Assembly: GCA_005888365.1 (NCBI GenBank)
Contig: VAWZ01000013.1
Location: 1-42,579, forward strand
DNA: 42,579 nucleotides
Direction: 5' to 3'
Source: Actinomycetota bacterium
GTDB lineage: Bacteria > Actinomycetota > Thermoleophilia > Gaiellales > Gaiellaceae
The notes beneath the pieces are model-generated. The model made no database searches. It had not been told where the DNA came from and was given only the letters and a program-made list of their open reading frames with translations. Positions 18,282 to 26,541 of the stretch are shown piece by piece. Position 1 is the stretch's first letter; each line of letters opens with the position of its first letter. The position numbers and the translations under genes are program-made.

Positions 18282-18788
18282 ATGGACGAACTGGCTCTGG
18301 AACGGGCGAAACAGCGCCTCGCGGACTTTGCCGCCGGCCGTGCGGAGCCGGCCCACCTGGAGGCCGCGCTCGACCGTTCCCGGGAGCAGATCGAGGCCCT
18401 GGCGGTGACGGCCGCAGAGCTCCAGGCGTCGATTCCGGTGGAGGTAACGTCCGCGGTCCGCGACGCGACGCGCGCCGAGGTACTCCCCGTGGCACGCCAC
18501 ATCGCCGAGATCCGAGGTCTTCTCAACCAGGCCATCCGCCGGCTCGAGCGAATCGAGGGAGAGCTTCTCGCGGAACGACATGCGCGGGTAGACGATCTCG
18601 CGCTGCTCGTCGATCTGGTGAGCTCGGGATGGCGGGGAGTCGACGCCCGGCTCGCGGTGCTCGAGAGTCGGCGCTCCGATGGAGAGGCCGCCGCAGACGC
18701 TCTCGGCGATTCGAGTCGTGACCGTCTCGAGCTGCCGGCGGAGCCGCGACACGCGGATGCGCTCGTCGGGCGCGCTGCTGCTGCGTAG
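18282..18788 (+). CDS. Coiled-coil protein of unknown function
   Basis: 168 residues, no signal peptide or membrane segment. Long amphipathic helices rich in Ala, Leu, Arg and Glu run through most of the chain (MDELALERAKQRLADFAAG, REQIEALAVTAAELQAS, IRGLLNQAIRRLERIEGELLAER), ending in a low-complexity tail. I do not recognise a family; a cytoplasmic structural or scaffold role is possible. The ATG at 18282 is favoured because an upstream extension to 18135 lies antisense to queA. Divergent from queA and convergent with the histidine kinase gene. Confidence 0.6.
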   Translation: MDELALERAKQRLADFAAGRAEPAHLEAALDRSREQIEALAVTAAELQASIPVEVTSAVRDATRAEVLPVARHIAEIRGLLNQAIRRLERIEGELLAERHARVDDLALLVDLVSSGWRGVDARLAVLESRRSDGEAAADALGDSSRDRLELPAEPRHADALVGRAAAA

Positions 18789-18796
18789 CCGCCTCG

Positions 18797-18820
18797 CGCT
18801 AGCTGGCTCCTCGACTAGCG
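18797..18820. terminator. Weak inverted repeat between convergent genes
   Basis: cgctag (18797-18802) and ctagcg (18815-18820) pair across a 12-base loop between the end of the 18282 gene and the histidine kinase stop. It could act as a weak bidirectional terminator; the arms are only 6 bp. Confidence 0.25.
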
Positions 18821-20212
18821 TTCCTCGGCCGGCAGCACGAGCCGGAAGCGACTACCTCGTCCGGGGTCGGAGTCGAGCTCGATGCGTCCGCCGAGAGCGA
18901 CGGCGAGCTCGCGCGCGATCGGCAGGCCGAGGCCAGTCCCGTTCGAGTCCTGCGAGATGAAGGGATGGAAGATGCGGTCTCGGTCCTCTCGTCGGATCCC
19001 AGGCCCCGAGTCGGCGATCTCCACCTGGAGGCTTCCGTTCCGTGCGTCGAGGGAGAGCTCGATCGTGCCGCCGTCCGGCGTCCATTTGAACGCGTTCGAG
19101 AGCAGGTTCGAGATCACCTGCAGGACGCGGTCCCCGTCGGAGACGATCACCGCTTCCTCGCCGTCGGCCTCGAAGCGGTAGTCGATGTCGCGCTGGCGCG
19201 CCTCCTCCGCGAACGCCCCGTAGGCGTGGTCGAGGAGACGGCTCATGTCGACCTCCTCGTGACGCACGGTGAAACGGTGAGCCTGCAGTTTGGCGAGGTC
19301 GAGCACGTCTCCGACGAGCCTCTCCAGCCGGTCCGCTTCCGCGGCGATGATGTCGAGCGAACCGGCCACCTGCTCCGGCTCGGTCACGATGCCCTCGCGG
19401 AGGGCTTCGACGTGCCCGCGGATCGCGGTCAACGGCGTCCTGAGCTCGTGCGAGACCGACATGAGGAACGAGCGCTTGAGCTTCTCGGCTTCGGCGAGCT
19501 GCTCGACCATGCGGCGGAAGCGCTCCGAGAGAAGGGAGATCTCGTCGCTACCCTTCGGCTCGGGGATCTCAACGTCGTAGCTACCGGTCGCGACCGCCTG
19601 GGTCGCGCGTGTGAGCGCGAGCACGGGCTCCGTGAGCCGTCGCGAGAGCCACCAGAGAAGAAGGACGGCGAGCACGATCCCGGCGGCCAACGCGAGCAGC
19701 AGGCGTTCGACCAGGCTGACCCATTGCTCCCTGAGCTCTGCGGTCGGCTTGGCGACGATCAGCCAACCGAACGGCTCCGTGCCGCGGACGAGCTGCACCG
19801 GCTGTGCTGCCGCGAGCAGCCTGCGGCTGTCGTCCGGAGGGGTGAACTCGAACGTGACGAGACGATCCCGGTCGAGCCGCACGTCGCCGAGGTCGCCCTG
19901 CTGTAGCCGCACGAGGCCGAACCGCTGGCCGGGGAAGAGGGACGCGCCCACGTAGTACAGCCGATCCCCCGTTGCCAGCTCGAGCGTCTTCGCCGCGAAC
20001 GCGGGGGCCTTCGCTCCCTCCTGGTTCGAGCGGAGGGCCGACTGAGCGTAGAGCGCCGCGATCCCACGTGCCTCGCGCTGGATCTCGCTCACCGATTGCG
20101 ACCGGGTCACGTCCTGGAACAGGCGGACGGCGAGGGCGATCGAGACCAGCCCGAAGACGAGCACCGTCGCCAGAAACAGCGCTGTCAGACGAAAACGCAG
20201 AGTCCCGAGCAT
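18815..20212 (-). CDS. Membrane sensor histidine kinase
   Basis: 465-residue kinase. TM1 is at about 8-28 (FRLTALFLATVLVFGLVSIAL), an extracytoplasmic sensor spans about 30-165, TM2 is near 172-190 (LLLALAAGIVLAVLLLWWL), then HAMP (LTEPVLALTRATQAVATG), a HisKA dimerisation helix with SHELRTPLTAIRGH (phospho-His about 255) and a HATPase_c domain with NLLSNAFKW, DSGPGI and GTGLGLPIAREL. The gene follows its response regulator by 18 bases, so they form a two-component system. The signal is unknown; the secreted protein encoded first in the operon is a candidate partner. Confidence 0.93.
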   Translation of the reverse strand: MLGTLRFRLTALFLATVLVFGLVSIALAVRLFQDVTRSQSVSEIQREARGIAALYAQSALRSNQEGAKAPAFAAKTLELATGDRLYYVGASLFPGQRFGLVRLQQGDLGDVRLDRDRLVTFEFTPPDDSRRLLAAAQPVQLVRGTEPFGWLIVAKPTAELREQWVSLVERLLLALAAGIVLAVLLLWWLSRRLTEPVLALTRATQAVATGSYDVEIPEPKGSDEISLLSERFRRMVEQLAEAEKLKRSFLMSVSHELRTPLTAIRGHVEALREGIVTEPEQVAGSLDIIAAEADRLERLVGDVLDLAKLQAHRFTVRHEEVDMSRLLDHAYGAFAEEARQRDIDYRFEADGEEAVIVSDGDRVLQVISNLLSNAFKWTPDGGTIELSLDARNGSLQVEIADSGPGIRREDRDRIFHPFISQDSNGTGLGLPIARELAVALGGRIELDSDPGRGSRFRLVLPAEER

Positions 20213-20230
20213 CTCGGGCGCAGAGTACGC

Positions 20231-20935
20231 CTACCCGGCCGGGGCGGGCGAGCGCTCGGACGCGACCTTGTAGCCGACGCCCCAGACGGTGACGATGGGC
20301 GACGCGTCGCCGAGCTTGCGCCGGATCTGACGGACGTGGACGTCCACGGTTCGAGTGTCCCCGGCGAATGTGTATCCCCACACGCGCTCGAGGAGCTGGT
20401 CGCGCGTGAGGACGATTCCGCGATGGTCGAGGAGCTCCCAGAGCAGGTCGAACTCCTTCGGGGCGAGACGAATCTCCTCGTCGCCGACGTAGACCTCCCG
20501 CTTCCCCGCGTTGATGACGAGGTCTCCGTGCCGAAGCTCCTCCGACTCAGGGCGACGGCGCTCCGGCGCTGCGCGGCGGAGCACGCTCTTGACCCGTGCG
20601 ACGAGCTCGCGCGGATTGAACGGCTTCGTCATGTAGTCGTCGGCGCCAACCTCGAGCCCGATGATCTTGTCGACGTCCTCGTCGCGGGCCGTGAGCATGA
20701 GGATCGGCACGTCCGAGTTCTTGCGGATGCGTCTGCAGAGCTCGACCCCGTCGCCGTCCGGCAGGTTGAGGTCGAGAACGACCAGGGCGGGGGCCTCTTG
20801 CGCGATCTCGACGAGCGCTGCCTGGGCGGTCGCCGCCGTGCGCACGCCGTAGCCTGCGTTCTTCAGATAGGCGGCGACGAACGAGGCGATCGACGTCTCG
20901 TCCTCGACGACCAGAATGCCGTGTTGTTCACTCAT
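20231..20935 (-). CDS. OmpR/PhoB-family response regulator
   Basis: 234-residue transcription regulator: a receiver with ILVVEDE, phospho-acceptor Asp55 in LVVLDLNLPDGDG, the LMLTAR Thr and Lys in MTKPF near 104, and a C-terminal winged helix (LAPKEFDLLWELLDHRGIVLTRDQLLERVWG, DVHVRQIRRKLG, VWGVGYK). All phosphorylation residues are present, unlike the regulator at 10003. The ATG at 20935 overlaps the stop of the secreted-protein gene (ATGA). It probably binds the four 11-bp-phased repeats upstream of the operon. Confidence 0.93.
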   Translation of the reverse strand: MSEQHGILVVEDETSIASFVAAYLKNAGYGVRTAATAQAALVEIAQEAPALVVLDLNLPDGDGVELCRRIRKNSDVPILMLTARDEDVDKIIGLEVGADDYMTKPFNPRELVARVKSVLRRAAPERRRPESEELRHGDLVINAGKREVYVGDEEIRLAPKEFDLLWELLDHRGIVLTRDQLLERVWGYTFAGDTRTVDVHVRQIRRKLGDASPIVTVWGVGYKVASERSPAPAG

Positions 20936-21435
20936 TGTGTGCCGAGCGCGAAGCGCTCCAGGTCGTCCGGAAGCGGGGTGCAACTCGTCGGGTCGAGGCT
21001 GCAGTCCACGCCGTCGAGAGAGTAGACTCCCGCGTCGTCGAACGGCGTAACCCGGTCGGCCTGGAGCGTGACTGCGCCCCGTCCCACTGCCGAGACGTCG
21101 ACTCCAGCTCCGCGCAGGACGACACGCCAGTTGCCGCCCAGCATCCGAAAACGCAAGCCCTGCCCGCGATACCGCGTCGTCCGGAGGCCGACGTGAATCT
21201 CCTTCATCTTCCGGCCGACGACAGTCGCCGTGTAGCGATCGCGAGGCGTGAGGTCGGTGACGGTGACGACACCGTTCCCGAGGCGGCCGAGAATCGACCC
21301 ACGCATCTCCAGCATGACGAGACCTTTACCGTGCTCGACGGACAGCGTGCCGTTGACGGGCTCGACGGCACGGGCCCCGGCCGCGAGAAACGCGGCGCCG
21401 GCGAGCGAGCAAGCAAGAAGGATGAGCGTCCGCAT
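20932..21435 (-). CDS. Secreted protein leading the two-component operon
   Basis: 167 residues with a clear signal peptide (MRTLILLACSLAGAAFLAAGARAVEP, cleavage probably after ARA). The mature part is beta-rich (NGTLSVEHGKGLVMLEMRGSILGRLGNGVVTVTD, RTTRYRGQGLRFRMLGGNWRVVLRG) and ends with a Cys pair region (VDCSLDPTSCTPLPD). No named family recognised. A gggagg Shine-Dalgarno sits before ATG 21435, and the stop overlaps the response regulator start. Its place as first gene suggests it senses or responds to the same envelope signal. Confidence 0.78.
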   Translation of the reverse strand: MRTLILLACSLAGAAFLAAGARAVEPVNGTLSVEHGKGLVMLEMRGSILGRLGNGVVTVTDLTPRDRYTATVVGRKMKEIHVGLRTTRYRGQGLRFRMLGGNWRVVLRGAGVDVSAVGRGAVTLQADRVTPFDDAGVYSLDGVDCSLDPTSCTPLPDDLERFALGTQ

Positions 21436-21463
21436 CGGCTCCCTCCCAGTATCAGCATTCGCC

Positions 21464-21501
21464 GTGAGTCGGGGGTGAGAAGGCCGTAAGGAGAATGTAA
21501 G
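21464..21501 (+). promoter_or_regulatory. Four GTRAG direct repeats, 11-bp period, before the two-component operon
   Basis: GTGAG at 21464, GTGAG at 21475, GTAAG at 21486 and GTAAG at 21497 are spaced exactly 11 bases. Tandem half-sites one helical turn apart are the usual target of OmpR/PhoB-type dimers. The array lies 29-66 bases upstream of the operon's first ATG (21435), so autoregulation is the simplest reading. A short GC hairpin (ggcgcg/cgcgcc, about 21504-21522) follows towards the next gene. Confidence 0.7.
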
Positions 21502-21521
21502 CGGCGCGCGACTAACGCGCC

Positions 21522-22363
21522 TCAGGCGTTCTCGTAGCTGTAGAACCCGCGACCGGACTTGCGGCCGAGGAGCCCGGCGTTCTTCATCGCGACGAGGCGT
21601 GGAGGCGACGCCATCCGCGGCTCGCGGAGCTTCGCGTACAGGGCCTCGGATGCGTGCACGTGCACGTCGATTCCGACCAGATCGATCAGCGTGCAGGGCC
21701 CCATCGGCCAGCCCGCGCCTGCGGTCATCGCCGTGTCGAGGTCCTCCGCGGAGATGCGGGCCTCGTCGAGGACACGAACGCAGTCGTTGAGCAGCGGGAT
21801 GAGGATCCGGTTCACGACGAAACCAGGGGTGTCGTGGCAACGGATGGGCCGCTTCCCCAGCGACTCGCCGACGGCATAGGCGGTGGCGACGGCATCGTCC
21901 GAGGAGAGCTCGGCCCGCACGATCTCGACCAGGGGCATCAGCGGGGCCGGGTTGAAGAAGTGCATCCCGACGACGCGCTCGGGAGTCGAGACCGCGGCCG
22001 CGATCTCGGTCACGGAAAGCGCAGACGTGTTCGTAGCCAGGATCGACTCGGGGTCGACCAGCTTCTCGAGCTCGACGAAGAGCGCCTGCTTCGCGTCGAG
22101 GTCCTCGACGACGGCCTCGATGATCAGATCGCATCCTCCGAGCTCGCCGAGGTCGACCGTCAGCGAAAGCCTCGCGAGTGCCGACTCGCGCTCGCCCGCG
22201 CCCAACTGCTCCTTGTCCACCTTGCGCTGGAGGAAGTGCGCGATTCGCTCGCGCGACTTCTCGCCCAGCTCGTCGGATACCTCCCGACCACCAGCTGCGC
22301 GATCCCGGCGCCCATGGCTCCGAGGCCGACGACACCGAGCCTGCGAACGTCACGAGCGGCCAC
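21522..22363 (-). pseudogene. 3-hydroxyacyl-CoA (3-hydroxybutyryl-CoA) dehydrogenase with N-terminal frameshift/deletion
   Basis: NAD-dependent oxidation of 3-hydroxyacyl-CoA in fatty-acid or butanoate metabolism. The start at 22363 gives the dinucleotide-binding motif VVGLGAMGAGIAQL; around 22300 the homology shifts to another frame as GREVSDELGEKSRERIAHFLQ and continues through DLIIEAVVEDLDAK, ATNTSALSVTEIA, GMHFFNPAPLMPLVEIV, DTPGFVVNRIL and GAGWPMGPCTLIDLVG. About 8 residues of the Rossmann fold seem missing at the junction, so a short deletion changed the frame. The downstream 232-residue part lacks the NAD motif. Whether this is genuine decay or an assembly fault cannot be decided here. 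Confidence 0.82.
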
Positions 22364-22401
22364 GCCGCGCGGATCCTAGCGGCGCGCTTCTACGACGGCA
22401 C

Positions 22402-22530
22402 TCAACCGGCGCGGCGACGGCGTGCGACGTCGTCGACCCGCGAGTCCGCTCCGTAAAGGAGAGCGAGCGGCCCCACGACCAGCACGAACGCGATCACGAT
22501 TAACCCGAACATGAGCACATCATCGGGCAT
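22402..22530 (-). CDS. 42-residue single-pass membrane protein
   Basis: Short frame MPDDVLMFGLIVIAFVLVVG, then PLALLYGADSRVDDVARRRR and a stop. It has one membrane helix (about 7-27) followed by a charged, cytoplasm-facing tail. Tiny proteins with a PLALLYGADSR-like segment are, as I recall, common in actinobacteria with no assigned role. The start may be ATG 22530 or ATG 22512; neither has a strong Shine-Dalgarno. The 67-base gap before it (22531-22597) is locally AT-rich and holds atcag-ctcaa-ctgat (22569-22583), a possible operator. Confidence 0.65.
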   Translation of the reverse strand: MPDDVLMFGLIVIAFVLVVGPLALLYGADSRVDDVARRRRAG

Positions 22531-22597
22531 CGAGATGATCAGCACCAGTCGGTGAAATAGGCAATTCGATCAGCTCAACTGATGTACAAAGGGGTCG

Positions 22598-23776
22598 TCA
22601 GAGCCGCTCGAGCACGCCGGCGATCGCCTGTCCCTGGCCGATGCACATCGTCGCGATTCCGTACCGCCCTCCTCGCCGATGCAGCTCGTTGAGGAGCGTC
22701 GCGGTGATGCGTGCACCAGTTGCTCCCAGCGGATGCCCGAGCGAGATCCCGCCTCCGTTCGGGTTGACGTCGCCCGCCTCCCAGCGCTCATGCAGCCCGG
22801 CGTCGGCGAGAAACTGGAGGACGACGGACGCGAACGCCTCGTTCACCTCGATCACCGAGATCTCGTCCCACGTGAGGCCCGCCTTGGCGAGAGCCTTCCT
22901 GCAGGCCTCGGGATTTCCGTGCAGCATCCGGTACGGGTCGACGCCGGAGAGCCCGAATGCGACCCAGCGCGCGCGGGGCTCGAGCTCGTGCCGCGCGACC
23001 GCCGCCTCGCTCGCGAGGAGCATGGCTGCCGATCCGTCGACGATCGAGCTCGAGTTCCCGGCCGTGACCACTCCGTCCGCCTTGAATGCGGGCGCGAGTT
23101 CGGCCATCTTCTCGAGCGAGGTGTCGCGGCGCGGCGTCTCGTCGACCGCGAAGAGGACCGTCGCCCCCGCGGCCGCCGTCTCGATCGGGACGATCTCGTG
23201 CTCGAACCTGCCGTCGTCGATCGCCGCAACTGCGCGCCTGTGCGACTCGTAGGAGAGCTCGTCGAGCTGCTCGCGTGAGAGACTCCACTCCTCGGCGATC
23301 ACCTCGGCGGAGATGCCCTGCGGGACGATCGGCCAGCGCTCGCCGATCTTCTCGTTGACCGCGCCCCAGCCTGCCTCGCCGAGGTTCGAGCCCATCGGTA
23401 CGCGGGTCATCGACTCGATACCGGCTGCCACGACGACGTCGATGTGCCCCGACTGGATGGCGGCGGCGCCGTTGAACGCCGCCTGCAGCGACGAGCCGCA
23501 CTGCCGGTCCACGGTCGACGCGCAGACGGTCTCCGGCCAGTCGGCGACGAGCACCGCCTGCCGACCGACGTTGAGCGCCTGCTCTCCGACCTGCGTCACG
23601 CATCCCATCTGCACGTCCTCGACCTCGGCGGGATCGAGATCGAGACGGTCGAGGAGGCCGTTCAGGACCTGGGCTGCGAGCTCGTCCGCACGCACGCCCG
23701 CAAGCGACCCACCACGCCGCCCGATCGGCGACCGAACGGCATCGACGAGAAAGGCGTCAGACACCTTCGACAGCAT
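22598..23776 (-). CDS. Acetyl-CoA C-acyltransferase (thiolase)
   Basis: Thiolase that condenses or cleaves acyl-CoA (acetoacetyl-CoA or beta-ketoadipyl-type substrates). It has 392 residues, the normal length. The nucleophile Cys is in DRQCGSSLQAAFNGA near 93, with NEAFASV near 340, GHPLGATGAR near 372 and the C-terminal Cys motif CIGQGQAIAG (family usually CxGGGxG). The ATG at 23776 lies inside the preceding cyclase gene; GTG 23764 is an alternative overlapping the cyclase stop. A longer open frame to 24412 is composed of another gene in the wrong frame. Paired with the dehydrogenase at 21522. Confidence 0.93.
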   Translation of the reverse strand: MLSKVSDAFLVDAVRSPIGRRGGSLAGVRADELAAQVLNGLLDRLDLDPAEVEDVQMGCVTQVGEQALNVGRQAVLVADWPETVCASTVDRQCGSSLQAAFNGAAAIQSGHIDVVVAAGIESMTRVPMGSNLGEAGWGAVNEKIGERWPIVPQGISAEVIAEEWSLSREQLDELSYESHRRAVAAIDDGRFEHEIVPIETAAAGATVLFAVDETPRRDTSLEKMAELAPAFKADGVVTAGNSSSIVDGSAAMLLASEAAVARHELEPRARWVAFGLSGVDPYRMLHGNPEACRKALAKAGLTWDEISVIEVNEAFASVVLQFLADAGLHERWEAGDVNPNGGGISLGHPLGATGARITATLLNELHRRGGRYGIATMCIGQGQAIAGVLERL

Positions 23777-25088
23777 AGATTCGCCAGGGTTCCGGAACGC
23801 CTTTGAGCACGTGCTCTCCGCGCTCGCAGAAGGCGATTCCCGAGCCCGCGACGAGATCCTTGACCGTGCTCGAGACGAGCACCTCGCCGCCGCCCGCGAG
23901 CGCCGAGACCCGCGCACCGATATGCGCGGCGATCCCGGCGACCGTCGAGCCGAGCACCTCGCACTCGCCGGTGTGCAGCCCGGCCCGGATATCGAGCCCG
24001 AGCTCGCGCACGGCATCGCGTACGGCGCATGCGCAGCGGATCGCTCTGCCGGGCCGTCGAAGGTCGCGAGAAAGCCGTCGCCGGCAGTGTCCACCTCCGA
24101 GCCTCGCCAGCGCTCGAGCTCGCGCCTCACAAGCGCATGGTGACGCGCGAGCAGGTCCTTCCAGCCGCGGTCGCCGAGCTCCGCACGCCGGCTCCGTCGA
24201 GCCGACGACGTCGGTGAAGAGCACGGTCGCGAGCACGCGGTCCGGCGCCGGCCGCCGTCGCACCCCCATGAGGAACTCCTCGACCTCGTCCAGGATCTCG
24301 TCCTGGTTCCCGACGAACGGCAGGTGGTCGTCGCCCGGGAGCTCTGCGAGCTTCGCGCCTTCGATCCGCCCGGCCAGGTAGCGGGCGCCCTCGACCGGCA
24401 GTGCCCGGTCACCGGACCGGTGGATGACGAGGGTCGGTGCGCTCACGGCGGAGAGCACGTGACGCGTATCGATCGGCGCGTTCATCTGAGTCAAGGCGTA
24501 CGCCGCTCTAGGGCTCGCGCTCATACGCAGATAGCGGGCCCACCACGCTCGGAAACGCTCGTCGTCTGCGAGGCTCGGGGCGCGCACCCCGAGCCCCACC
24601 GGCTCGCCCCAGCTCTCGAATGTCCTCGACAAACGCCTCGTAGTCCTCGGGCGAGCTGCCGAAGGGATAGTCCTCGGCCCGGAGCCGGCGGCATAGCCTC
24701 CGATCACGACGAGCGCCGCCGTCCGCTGCGGGTAGGTCGCGGCGAAGAGCAGGCACATGGTGCCGCCCTCGGCGGTGCCCCATGCGGGCGGCACGCTCTG
24801 ATCCCACCGCGTCCATGACCGCGCGCACGTCGTCCATGCGCCGCTCCAGCGTCGGGAGCTCGTCGATCCCGACGCGGTCGGAGAGACCGGTTTCCCGCTT
24901 GTCGAAGAGGATCAGGCGCGAGAGGAGGCAAGGCGCACGAGGAAGCGCGCGAGGGAAGGCTCCTCCCAGCAGACGTCGAGGTGGGAAACCCACCCCGGTA
25001 CATAGACGAGGTCGAGCGCAGCATCGCCGACGACCTGATACGCGATATTGACGTCGCCTGACCTCGCGTAGCGCGTCTCGGGCCGCAC
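23757..25088 (-). pseudogene. Alpha/beta-hydrolase--adenylate cyclase fusion, at least four frameshifts
   Basis: Reconstructed across frames, this is the actinobacterial fusion of an N-terminal alpha/beta hydrolase (YARSGDVNIAYQVVGD; RLILFDKRETGLSDR; EGGTMCLLFAATYPQRTAALV) with a class III cyclase catalytic domain (RVLATVLFTDVVGSTE; WRGSEVDTAGDGFLATFDGP; LDIRAGLHTGECEVLG). The hydrolase nucleophile is in the segment ending EGGTM, where Ser is replaced by a shifted Ala context. Single-base changes near 24920 (-1), 24780 (+1), 24195 (+1) and 24045 (-1) are needed to join the pieces. The end is intact and overlaps the thiolase start. It is either a recent pseudogene or a cluster of read errors. 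Confidence 0.8.
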
Positions 25089-25099
25089 GAAGGGAGGAT

Positions 25100-25105
25100 T
25101 AGACT
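25100..25105 (+). promoter_or_regulatory. Candidate -10 of a leaderless aldehyde dehydrogenase mRNA
   Basis: TAGACT lies 7 bases before the GTG start at 25113, too close to leave room for a ribosome-binding site. Position and sequence fit a leaderless transcript starting at or next to the GTG. Confidence 0.4.
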
Positions 25106-25112
25106 TGCCCGA

Positions 25113-26540
25113 GTGGCCACGACCGCGACGGAGCACAAGCTGCTGATCGACGGCGAATGGGTCGAGACGGGCGAATGGCTCGACGTCCACTCCCCGTACG
25201 ACGCGGACCTCGTAGGTCGGGTCGCGAAGGCGGGAGTGGACGAAGTCCGCCGGGCCATCGACGCCGCCGAGCATGCGATGCGCAAACCGCTTCCGGCGCA
25301 CGAGCGTGCGGGCATCCTCGACCGAGTCGCCGAGCTGCTCGAGCAGCGCTCCGAGGAGGCTGCGCGGACGATCTCCGGCGAGGCCGGGAAGCCGATGAAG
25401 GCGGCGCGAGTCGAAGCGGCACGAGCGGTGTCGACCTTCACGATGGCCGCCGTCGAGGCGCGGAAGCTCGCAGGAGACGTCGTCCCGATGGACGCTTCAC
25501 CCGCGGGCGTGGGAAAGCTCGCCCTGACGCTGCGTCTGCCGGTTGGCGTCGTTGCGGCGATCTCGCCCTTCAACTTTCCTCTAAATCTCGTCGCGCACAA
25601 GATCGCGCCCGCGCTGGCTGCGGGGTGTGCGGTCGTCCTCAAGCCCGCTTCTCAGACGCCGCTCTCTGCGCTCTTCCTCGCCACGCTCGAGGACGAGGCC
25701 GGCCTCCCAGCGGGTTGGCTGAACGTCGTCTGTGGCTCGTCGGGTGAGATCGGCGACGTGCTGATCGAGGACGAGCGCGTGAGGCTGATCTCGTTCACGG
25801 GCTCCGCGGCGGTCGGCTGGAGAATTCGCGAGCGTGCTCCCCGGAAACGCGTGAACCTGGAGCTCGGAAACGCGACACCCGTGATCGTCGCGGAGGACGC
25901 AGACCTCGACGACGCGGCGGCACGACTCGCGGCGAATGCATTCTCGTTCGCCGGCCAGAGCTGCATCTCGGTCCAGCGGATCTACGTCGAGCGAACGGCG
26001 TACGAGCCGTTTCTCGAGCGCTTCCTACCGAAGGTCGAGGCGCTCGTCCTCGGTGATCCCGCCGACGAAGACACGGACGTCGGCCCGCTCATCTCGTCGT
26101 CCGACCGGGATCGAGTGCTCGCCTGGATCGAGGAGGCGAAGGAACGCGGCGCGACCGTACTCACCGGAGGAGCTCTCGAGGGCGACCTCCTCCGTCCGAC
26201 CGTGGTCGCAGACGCTCCTCCGGACGCCAAGCTGTCCTGTGAGGAGGTCTTCGGGCCGCTGTGCACGGTCGCCGCTTACGACTCGTTGGATGACGCACTC
26301 GCGCTCGCCAACGGAACGCGTTTCGGCCTGCAGGCCGGCGTCTTCACACGGGATGTCAGACGCGCGTTGAGGGTTGCGCAGGAGCTCGAGTTCGGTGGAG
26401 TCACCGTGAACGAGGCGCCGACGTTTCGCGCCGACCAGATGCCGTACGGTGGCGTCAAGGACTCTGGGAACACGCGTGAGGGTCCGGCGTATGCCGTCCG
26501 TGAGATGACCGACGAGCGGGTAGTGGTCCTGCAGCTCTGA
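25113..26540 (+). CDS. NAD(P)-dependent aldehyde dehydrogenase
   Basis: Oxidises an aldehyde to the acid; substrate not determinable, though the sequence resembles lactaldehyde/succinate-semialdehyde/NADP-GAPDH-type members. It has 475 residues, family length. NAD-binding and active-site signatures are ISPFNFPLNLVAHKIAPAL, KPASQTPLSAL, SFTGSAAVGWRI, catalytic Glu in LELGNATPVIV (usual LELGG with Asn at the second Gly), and catalytic Cys in AGQSCISVQRIYV near 287. The start is GTG 25113, probably leaderless. Only one base separates its stop from the zinc-ribbon gene start, suggesting an operon. Confidence 0.94.
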   Translation: MATTATEHKLLIDGEWVETGEWLDVHSPYDADLVGRVAKAGVDEVRRAIDAAEHAMRKPLPAHERAGILDRVAELLEQRSEEAARTISGEAGKPMKAARVEAARAVSTFTMAAVEARKLAGDVVPMDASPAGVGKLALTLRLPVGVVAAISPFNFPLNLVAHKIAPALAAGCAVVLKPASQTPLSALFLATLEDEAGLPAGWLNVVCGSSGEIGDVLIEDERVRLISFTGSAAVGWRIRERAPRKRVNLELGNATPVIVAEDADLDDAAARLAANAFSFAGQSCISVQRIYVERTAYEPFLERFLPKVEALVLGDPADEDTDVGPLISSSDRDRVLAWIEEAKERGATVLTGGALEGDLLRPTVVADAPPDAKLSCEEVFGPLCTVAAYDSLDDALALANGTRFGLQAGVFTRDVRRALRVAQELEFGGVTVNEAPTFRADQMPYGGVKDSGNTREGPAYAVREMTDERVVVLQL

Positions 26541-26541
26541 C

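Noticed and set aside
20932-22353. 473-codon reading joining a long Arg-rich region to the secreted protein
   Set aside because: The upstream two-thirds is antiframe over the dehydrogenase; a good ribosome site and signal peptide mark ATG 21435 as the start.
22598-24412. 604-codon reading suggesting a thiolase with an N-terminal domain
   Set aside because: The N-terminal part contains only a stretch of the cyclase gene (GWKDLLARHHALVRRELERW) in a shifted frame; thiolase proper starts at 23776 or 23764.
24508-24993. Independent alpha/beta hydrolase gene
   Set aside because: Only a middle fragment of the hydrolase-cyclase fusion; its ends match neighbouring frames after single-base shifts.
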